A DNA stretch of 11,670 nt from positions 1 to 11,670 of the forward strand of contig CAYNXB010000081.1 in NCBI GenBank assembly GCA_964401045.1, read 5' to 3'. A program made the translations under genes and the position numbers. This document shows, one piece after another, positions 6,277 through 11,670 of the stretch. Below the pieces are notes generated by a model that worked only from the letters and a program-made list of their open reading frames with translations, was not told the DNA's origin and did no database searches. This DNA is from CAYNXB01 sp964401045. GTDB taxonomy: Bacteria; Pseudomonadota; Alphaproteobacteria; Sphingomonadales; Sphingomonadaceae. Numbering within the stretch: the stretch's first letter is position 1; each line of letters starts with the position of its first letter.

Positions 6277-8223
6277 TTGAAACCCAACGCGCTTTTGGCC
6301 AGCCGAGCGGGGCTGGCGGGCGTCGCGCTCGCGCTTCCGGCTTTGGCGATCGCAATGCTCCCCTTAACGCAGGCCCACGCGCAGACGGTCGAAGAGTTGC
6401 GCGAAATGTCGATCGATGACCTGGCGCAAGTCAACGTCACATCGGTCAGCAAGACCGACCAGCCGCTCGCCGATGCGCCGGCGTCGATCTATGTCGTCAC
6501 CCATGACGACATCCTGCGCTCCGGTGCGGCTACCCTTCCTGAAATGCTCCGGCTGGCGCCCAACCTCCAGGTCTACCAAACCAGTCCGTCCAACTGGGTC
6601 GCCACCGCCCGCGGCCAGAACGGCAACCTGCAGGCGCAGAACTTTTCGAACAAGCTGCTGGTTCTGATCGACGGCCGGACGGTATACACGCCGCTGTTCT
6701 CGGGCGTGTACTGGGACATGCCGGATCTGCTGCCCGACAATGTGGACCGGATAGAGGTGATCAGCGGCCCTGGGGCGGCGCTCTGGGGATCAAACGCGGT
6801 CAACGGGGTGATCAATGTCGTCACCCGCAGTTCGTCCGAAACCAGCGGGCTCTACGCCGACGTGCGCGCCGGTCCGGACAGGCAGGTTGCCGGCGCACGC
6901 ATTTCCGGGGCTGCGGGCGAGGGGCTCAGCTATTCGCTCTATGGCCGGCTGCTGCACGACGAGCATTTCTACACCGCGACGGGCGATTCCGCCGAAGATG
7001 GCTGGAACCACTACAAGGGGGGCTTCCGGCTCGACTGGACGCCGAACGACGCCGATCGGCTGTCGCTCCACGGTGACATATTCGATGGCCGCGAGGACCT
7101 CACCGGCGATCGCCGGGTGGATATTTCCGGCCGCAGCGCCACCCTCCTGTGGGCGCACGACATGGCCAGCGCGGGGCAGTTGCAGGTGCAGGCGTTCTAC
7201 GACCGCATCGCTCGCAACGATCAGGCTACCGGCGGCGGCAAGTTCCACACCGATACCTACGATTTCGAGCTGCAGCACAACCTCACCGTGGGCGCCCACT
7301 CGCTGGTGTGGGGCGCGGGCGCGCGGCTGGTCGATTACGATATCGAAGGCACCGAGGCGCTGTTCTTCGACCCACCGAGCCGCTCGCTGTTCATCGGCAA
7401 CGCCTTCGTTCAGGACAGTTTCGCCCTGAGCGACAATGTCACGCTGACCGGCGGGCTCAAGGCCGAGCGGCTGCCCTATGCGGGCGTCTCGCTCCAGCCG
7501 GAGGCGCGGATCGCCTGGAAGCCATCGCCGACCATGCTGATCTGGACTGCGATACAACGCGCGGTCCGCTCGCCGACACCGTTCGACGAGGACGTGCAGG
7601 AACGATCAGGTGGGCTCCTGGCGATTCTCGGCAATCCCGACTTCCGCACCGAGAAGCTGACTGCCGTCGAATTGGGAACGCGGCTCCAGCCGGACGCCGC
7701 CTTCTCACTTTCGGCGACGATCTTCTTCCATCGCTACGACGACCTGCGCTCGGTCGATTTCGCCGCGAGCGGCCCGTTCCTGCTCAACCTCACCTGGGGC
7801 AACCAGCTGAGGGGTGACACCTACGGCATCGAAACCTGGGCCAACTGGCGGGCGACCCCGTGGTGGACGCTTGCCGCGAGCGCGACCGTGCTGGAGAGCG
7901 ATTTCGAGTTCAAGCCCGGTGGGCTGCCGATCCTCAGCACCGGGCAGCTCGGCAACGACCCGCCCTACCAGGTCGCCCTCAAGTCGGCGATGAACCTTCC
8001 GCACGACGTGACGCTCGATTTGGACTTCCGGGCCATCGGCGCACTATCGCAATCGAATGTTTCGGCTTATCAAGAACTTGGTGGGCGCCTGGCTTGGCGC
8101 GCGAGTCCCAACGTCACCCTGTCGATTTCCGGAACGAACCTGCTTCACAACAGACATCTGGAGTATCTCGGAGGTGACTGGATCCCGCGCCGGGTAATGG
8201 GCGGGGTGGAGCTGCGCTTTTGA
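6277..8223 (+). CDS. TonB-dependent outer-membrane receptor, substrate unknown
   Basis: This is a ligand-gated outer-membrane channel powered by TonB-ExbBD. From the TTG start the product is 648 residues. The signal peptide (about 1-35) has a long Ala/Leu core and the cleavage site AHA-QT. A possible TonB-box-like segment is QVNVTSVS (about 51-58), and the plug covers about 62-186. The plug keeps LVLIDGRTVYTPLFSGVYWD and the signature DRIEVISGPGAALWGSNAVN, then GVINVVT. The rest is beta-barrel strands, ending in the usual terminal Phe (GGVELRF). An in-frame ATG at 6199 would add 26 residues before the signal peptide without a ribosome binding site. The stop overlaps the YfiR-family start (TGATG). 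The substrate cannot be read from sequence; co-transcription with a YfiR-like protein and a kinase suggests a sensing role as well as, or instead of, uptake. Confidence 0.93.
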   Translation: MKPNALLASRAGLAGVALALPALAIAMLPLTQAHAQTVEELREMSIDDLAQVNVTSVSKTDQPLADAPASIYVVTHDDILRSGAATLPEMLRLAPNLQVYQTSPSNWVATARGQNGNLQAQNFSNKLLVLIDGRTVYTPLFSGVYWDMPDLLPDNVDRIEVISGPGAALWGSNAVNGVINVVTRSSSETSGLYADVRAGPDRQVAGARISGAAGEGLSYSLYGRLLHDEHFYTATGDSAEDGWNHYKGGFRLDWTPNDADRLSLHGDIFDGREDLTGDRRVDISGRSATLLWAHDMASAGQLQVQAFYDRIARNDQATGGGKFHTDTYDFELQHNLTVGAHSLVWGAGARLVDYDIEGTEALFFDPPSRSLFIGNAFVQDSFALSDNVTLTGGLKAERLPYAGVSLQPEARIAWKPSPTMLIWTAIQRAVRSPTPFDEDVQERSGGLLAILGNPDFRTEKLTAVELGTRLQPDAAFSLSATIFFHRYDDLRSVDFAASGPFLLNLTWGNQLRGDTYGIETWANWRATPWWTLAASATVLESDFEFKPGGLPILSTGQLGNDPPYQVALKSAMNLPHDVTLDLDFRAIGALSQSNVSAYQELGGRLAWRASPNVTLSISGTNLLHNRHLEYLGGDWIPRRVMGGVELRF

Positions 8224-8762
8224 TGCATTCGATCAGGCAGGCATGGCACGCCGTAGTTCTCGCGGGACTGGGGGCGTTGCTGTTGCTTGATCCGGCCCCC
8301 GCCGCCGCGGCGACATCCGAGGCGCAGGTCAAGGCGGCCTATATCTACAAGCTCGCGTCGTTCGTCCGCTGGCCGGATGGCTCAGGCGCATCCGACCAGT
8401 TCCGTATATGCATCAGCGGGCGCAGGGATGTGGCGGCGGTGGTGCAGGAGCTGGTGCGCGGGCAACGCGTCGACAATCAGCCCGTTACCGTCCTCCGGCT
8501 CGACGACGACCCGGAGCAGGCGAAATCCTGCCGGGTGTTGTTCGTCGGTCATGGCGGGCATGCTTCCACGAAGCTCCTCGCCGGCACCGAGGAGTTACCC
8601 GTGCTGACGATCTGTGATCGCAGCAATGGCACGCGCGGCTGCGTAATCGAATTCGTGATGCGCGATGGCAAGGTGCGTTTCGCCCTCGATCGAGCGCGGG
8701 CGGACCGCCGGCGACTTGAGCTCAGCGCCAAGTTGGTGGATGTGGCGGTCCGCGCGCCATGA
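8223..8762 (+). CDS. YfiR-family periplasmic regulator (DUF4154)
   Basis: The 179-residue protein has a signal peptide (about 1-30, Ala/Leu core ending PAAAA) and the DUF4154/YfiR fold. Visible family motifs are VKAAYIYKLASFVRWP near residues 36-51, KSCRVLFVG near 101-109, and GCVIEFVMRDGKVRFALD then RRLELSAKLVDVA at the C-terminus. Four cysteines (C63, C103, C131, C140) mirror the two disulfides of Pseudomonas aeruginosa YfiR (C71-C110, C145-C152), with near-identical spacing for the first pair. YfiR represses the diguanylate cyclase YfiN from the periplasm, and redox or envelope stress relieves this. Here the downstream partner is a kinase rather than a cyclase. The ATG shares one base with the receptor stop, and the gene overlaps the kinase by 4 bases (ATGA). 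No YfiB-like lipoprotein is present; the TonB receptor occupies that place. Confidence 0.9.
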   Translation: MHSIRQAWHAVVLAGLGALLLLDPAPAAAATSEAQVKAAYIYKLASFVRWPDGSGASDQFRICISGRRDVAAVVQELVRGQRVDNQPVTVLRLDDDPEQAKSCRVLFVGHGGHASTKLLAGTEELPVLTICDRSNGTRGCVIEFVMRDGKVRFALDRARADRRRLELSAKLVDVAVRAP

Positions 8763-10483
8763 GAAGGACGATTCTCGATACCATCAGCCGTGGGATGCTG
8801 GAGAAACGCTGGATCACGGCGTCGTTCGCGATCCTGCTGTTGAGCGTCAGCATCGTGCTCGCGTGGCAGTGGGAGCGGCAGCAGCAGGTCGAGCAGTTCC
8901 GTCAGGCGAGCGCGCAGGCGCGGATTCTCGCCGGCAGCCTTGGCGGCGCGCTTGCTTTCGACGATGCAGTAACCGCCGGCGAATACGTCAATGCGTTGAA
9001 GCTCGACCGCCAGGTGATGGCGGCCGGCGTTTACGGAGTGGGGGGCCAGGTCGTCGCCGGCTTCGAGCGTCGCGGCGGGCCACTGCCAAGCAAGGTCGCG
9101 CCGCATGCGCCGCGCATCGAAAACGGTCGGCTGACGGTGGTGCAGCCGGTGCGGCAGGGAAATCTGGAGCTCGGGTATGTGTACCTGCGGACCTCCGTCG
9201 AGCCGTTCGCGGCGCGGCTGTCGCGCTACGTTGCTATCGGGCTGATCCTCGTGCTCGCGGCGCTGTTGATCGCTATCCTCGGCGCCGTCAACGCCACGTC
9301 GGCCGCCGCCAACCGGGAGTTGCAGAAGCAGATACTGGCGCGCGAGCAGGCGGAGAACGCGCTCGCGCAGGCGCAGAAGATGGAGGCGCTCGGCCAGCTC
9401 ACCGGCGGCGTCGCGCATGACTTCAACAACCTGCTGATGGCCGCATCGAGCGGGCTCGAGCTGATGGACCGGGCCAAAACCGACGAACGGCGGGACCGGC
9501 TCAAGGTAGGCATTCGCGATGCGCTCGACCGGGGTGCGCGCATCACGGAGCAGTTGCTGGCCTTCTCGCGCCGTCGGCCGATGATAAGCGAGGTGGTGCA
9601 GGTCGATGACCATGTCGCCAAGCTCGCCGAGCTGCTCGATCACTCGCTGCGCGAAAACGTCAACGTGCGGTTTCAGATCGCCGAGGGCCTGTGGCCGATC
9701 GAGGTCGACCGGTCGCAGTTCGATATCGCCATCCTCAATCTTGCGGTGAACGCCAAGGACGCAATGCCCAAGGGCGGGGTGCTGCGCATCCGTGCCGAGA
9801 ACCGCCCGGCGGCGCTCGATGGCGAGGATGCGGTTGAGATCGTCGTCGAGGACCAGGGCATCGGGATGACGCCGGATGCGATCGAGAAGGCGTTCGAGCC
9901 GTTTTTCACCACCAAGGGCGTGGGCCATGGGACCGGTCTGGGCCTCAGCCAGGTGTACGGCTTCGTGCAGGCGGCCGGCGGGCGCGTGACGATCGAGAGC
10001 GAACCGTTTGTCGGTACGCATGTCGCCCTGCTGCTGCCGCGCTGCGTGCCTCCTCCGCCAGGCGCCGAGGTGCACCGGGGCCCGGATGCGGGTGCGCAGC
10101 TGGCGGGACTGTGCGTACTGCTGGTCGAGGACGATCCCAGCCTCAACGAGCTGGTCAGCGAAATGCTCCTCGAGCATGGGGCGAAGGTCGTGCGCGCGGT
10201 TTCGGCGGCGGAGGGACTTAGCCTGTTCGACCGCCACCCGATCGAGGCAGTGCTGTCGGATATGGTCATGCCGGGCGAGATGGACGGGCTCGATCTCGGA
10301 CGGCGGTTGCGCGAACGGCGCGCCGATTTGCCGGTGATCCTGATGACCGGCTACAGCGCGGCGGCCGGCGCGGCGCACGCCGAGGGATTCCCGGTGCTGC
10401 GCAAGCCGTTCACGATGGCCGCACTCGCCGAGTGCATCGAGGAAATCCTCGCGCGAATGCGCGGCGCCGAGGCGGGCGCCTAG
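8759..10483 (+). CDS. Hybrid sensor histidine kinase with CHASE8-like periplasmic domain and C-terminal receiver
   Basis: This is an inner-membrane kinase of 574 residues. Transmembrane segments lie at about 19-37 and 157-178 and enclose a periplasmic domain of about 120 residues. Its ARILAGSLGGALAFDD and following YVNALKLDRQVMAAGVYG resemble CHASE8, the input domain of YfiN. No clear HAMP follows, only a short helical linker (about 180-210). The HisKA domain has H220 in LTGGVAHDFNNLL. The ATPase has N331 (NLAVNAKDAM), the G1 box D365-x-G-x-G369, FEPFFTTKG, and the G2 box G391-T-G-L-G395. The receiver (about 452-565) has E457/D458/D459, D501 (LSDMVMP), T530 and K549. The kinase is CckA/NtrB-like in its H-box. 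All catalytic residues are present. No HPt or GGDEF domain is visible, so the final output lies elsewhere. Its stop shares a CTAG with the convergent dehydrogenase stop. Confidence 0.93.
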   Translation: MRRTILDTISRGMLEKRWITASFAILLLSVSIVLAWQWERQQQVEQFRQASAQARILAGSLGGALAFDDAVTAGEYVNALKLDRQVMAAGVYGVGGQVVAGFERRGGPLPSKVAPHAPRIENGRLTVVQPVRQGNLELGYVYLRTSVEPFAARLSRYVAIGLILVLAALLIAILGAVNATSAAANRELQKQILAREQAENALAQAQKMEALGQLTGGVAHDFNNLLMAASSGLELMDRAKTDERRDRLKVGIRDALDRGARITEQLLAFSRRRPMISEVVQVDDHVAKLAELLDHSLRENVNVRFQIAEGLWPIEVDRSQFDIAILNLAVNAKDAMPKGGVLRIRAENRPAALDGEDAVEIVVEDQGIGMTPDAIEKAFEPFFTTKGVGHGTGLGLSQVYGFVQAAGGRVTIESEPFVGTHVALLLPRCVPPPPGAEVHRGPDAGAQLAGLCVLLVEDDPSLNELVSEMLLEHGAKVVRAVSAAEGLSLFDRHPIEAVLSDMVMPGEMDGLDLGRRLRERRADLPVILMTGYSAAAGAAHAEGFPVLRKPFTMAALAECIEEILARMRGAEAGA

Positions 10484-10490
10484 TCCTCGG
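10463..10490. terminator. Possible hairpins at the shared 3' ends of the kinase and dehydrogenase genes
   Basis: Two alternative stems overlap here: GGCGCC (10463-10468) with GGCGCC (10475-10480), loop 6 bases, and CCGAGG (10467-10472) with CCTCGG (10485-10490), loop 12 bases. Both embrace or abut the shared CTAG stop. No T-run follows on either strand, so intrinsic termination is doubtful; the stems may only protect transcript ends. Confidence 0.25.
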
Positions 10491-11670
10491 GAAGCGCGAA
10501 GACGTAGATCGTCGAACTGTTGACGGGCGGCATCTGCGTTTCAGGAATCACGTCGGGAATGCCGGACGAGAGCGGATTGCCCGCGCCGGTGACCATCGCC
10601 ACGTATTGCTTGCCATCGATCGAATAGGTGATCGCCGATGCGTTGGGCACGCCCGCCACGCCCGTGGTCCATAGCTGCTTGCCGGTCTTCTGGTCGTAGG
10701 CCACGAACTGGCGGTCCATCCATCCGGTGAACAATAGCCCACCGGCGGTGGTCAGGATGCCCATGTCGGGCGTCTGCCGGCGGCGCACTTCCCATAGCAG
10801 CTTGCCCTTCTCGAGATCGATCGCCTGTAGCACGCCGTAATTGCCGTCGCCGTTGGGTGGCGGGGCGTAGACAGCGTTCACGCCGGTCGAGAGGAACCCG
10901 ACACCGGAGGCGGGCGTGAGGTCCGTGCAAACATCGCGCGCGTTGACGAAGAATGCCCGGGTTTGCGGATTGAGCGAAGTCGGGCTCCAGTTGCGCCCGC
11001 CGCCCCCGTGCGGACACATGTACACTGGTCCCTTGTCGCGGCCGGGTATCTTCTCCGGCCGCACGTGCTTGTCGCCGGTCCTGGGATCGATCCGGTCGAT
11101 ATAGTCCTGGATGCCCATGTCGTAGGTATCGAGGTACTTGCCGGTCGCGGCGTCGAGCGTGTCGAACAGGCCGCTCTTGCCCCCGGTGATGACGACGCGG
11201 CGCGGCTTGCCGTCGATGTCGAGCGTGCCGACCGTCCGGTCGAATACCCAGTCGAGGTCGTACTGGTCGTTGCGGTTGTGCTGGTAGTACCACACCAGCT
11301 TTCCGGTGCGCGGCTCGAACGCGAGCGTGCTTTCGGTGAACAGCGTATCATTGTTCTGGCCCGGCTTGAGATCGCGATAGGGGCCGGTGTCATAGGTATT
11401 GCCGACGCCCCACAGCGCGAGCTTGGTGACCGGATCGTAGCTGCCTGAGGTCCACACTGATCCGCCCTTGCGCTGGTCGCCGGGCACGCCGTTCCAGGTG
11501 TCGCCACCAGGCTGGCCGGGCTTGGCCGCGGTCTCGAAGGTCCAAAGATGCTTGCCGGTCTCGGCATCGAACGCCGCGATCAAGCCGCCGCCCGCCTCCT
11601 GGCTCGCCATGCCCTGCATCACCACGCCGTCGGCGACCATCGGCCCGCCGGGCTGGCGCATGCCCTTGCG
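10480..11670 (-). CDS. PQQ-dependent (quinoprotein) alcohol dehydrogenase, C-terminal part; start beyond the window
   Basis: This is a periplasmic quinoprotein oxidising an alcohol or similar substrate with pyrroloquinoline quinone and a bound metal ion, passing electrons to a cytochrome c. About 396 C-terminal residues are present and the frame runs off the window edge. Propeller repeats are visible as GGLIAAFDAETGKHLWTFET, then STLAFEPRTGKLVWYY, AIDLEKGKLLWEV and AYDQKTGKQLWTTG. Metal-site candidates are a Glu in SQEAGGG (near 11596-11598), an Asn in LWGVGNT (11398-11400), and the catalytic Asp of NDQYDLD at 11257-11259. A second Asp two residues on (11251-11253) matches the extra ligand of lanthanide-dependent members. 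GGGGRNWSPTSLNP is a further family motif. There is no C-terminal cytochrome c domain. The vicinal-cysteine region would lie outside the window. The substrate is unknown. Confidence 0.92.
   Translation of the reverse strand, partial: RKGMRQPGGPMVADGVVMQGMASQEAGGGLIAAFDAETGKHLWTFETAAKPGQPGGDTWNGVPGDQRKGGSVWTSGSYDPVTKLALWGVGNTYDTGPYRDLKPGQNNDTLFTESTLAFEPRTGKLVWYYQHNRNDQYDLDWVFDRTVGTLDIDGKPRRVVITGGKSGLFDTLDAATGKYLDTYDMGIQDYIDRIDPRTGDKHVRPEKIPGRDKGPVYMCPHGGGGRNWSPTSLNPQTRAFFVNARDVCTDLTPASGVGFLSTGVNAVYAPPPNGDGNYGVLQAIDLEKGKLLWEVRRRQTPDMGILTTAGGLLFTGWMDRQFVAYDQKTGKQLWTTGVAGVPNASAITYSIDGKQYVAMVTGAGNPLSSGIPDVIPETQMPPVNSSTIYVFALPED

Noticed and set aside
6137..6355. N-terminal extension of the response regulator to an ATG at 6355.
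   Set aside because: The added 73 residues are Arg/Pro-rich, receivers normally begin right before the first beta strand (RILLVEDE), and the extension would overlap the divergent receptor gene.
8549..10378. A 609-codon open frame on the - strand opposite the yfiR-like and kinase genes.
   Set aside because: Its composition (Arg, His, Gln, Asp-rich) is that of a shadow frame; the + strand frames have full families of catalytic motifs.
1..11670. CRISPR arrays, tRNA/rRNA genes, insertion sequences, phage or integration sites.
   Set aside because: No direct-repeat arrays, transposase or integrase motifs, or tRNA-like clover sequences were seen; the window is dense chromosomal coding DNA of even composition.

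Overview
The window reads as a GC-rich alphaproteobacterial chromosome segment, most likely a sphingomonad (Sphingomonadales). The clues are a flagellar cluster whose FlgJ lacks the muramidase domain, a GGAAC-N16-CGTT promoter of the alphaproteobacterial EcfG general-stress type, and a TonB receptor/quinoprotein gene content. The taxonomic call is inference. The window is almost entirely coding, and no gap exceeds 300 bases.

Region 1 (1-5775, + strand) is the distal part of a flagellar operon: the 3' end of flgI (P-ring), a rod-binding-only flgJ, flgK and flgL (hook-filament junction), motA and motB (stator), and then a protein with two PilZ domains. Spacing is tight throughout: an ATGA overlap at flgI/flgJ, gaps of 1 to 34 bases elsewhere. 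Structure, motor and a probable c-di-GMP-responsive motor regulator are thus likely made from one transcript.

Region 2 (5783-6276) holds a single-domain response regulator on the - strand, converging on the pilZ gene with only 7 bases between them. A divergent intergenic region of about 140 bases follows. On the - strand it carries a perfect GGAAC-N16-CGTT element, and on the + strand an overlapping near-match, GGAAC-N16-GGTT. Together they form an imperfect inverted repeat.

Region 3 (6277-10483, + strand) is a translationally coupled three-gene operon: a TonB-dependent outer-membrane receptor, a periplasmic YfiR-family (DUF4154) protein with four cysteines spaced much as in YfiR, and an inner-membrane hybrid histidine kinase. 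The kinase's periplasmic segment resembles CHASE8, the input domain of the diguanylate cyclase YfiN. The layout suggests an outer membrane to periplasm to inner membrane relay in which a YfiR-like protein controls a phosphorelay kinase instead of a GGDEF enzyme. The divergent response regulator is a candidate partner. This is the most interesting system in the window.

Region 4 (10480-11670, - strand) is the C-terminal part of a PQQ-dependent alcohol dehydrogenase, tail-to-tail with the kinase so that the two stop codons share one CTAG. Its active-site segment reads D-L-D, the pattern of lanthanide-using quinoproteins.
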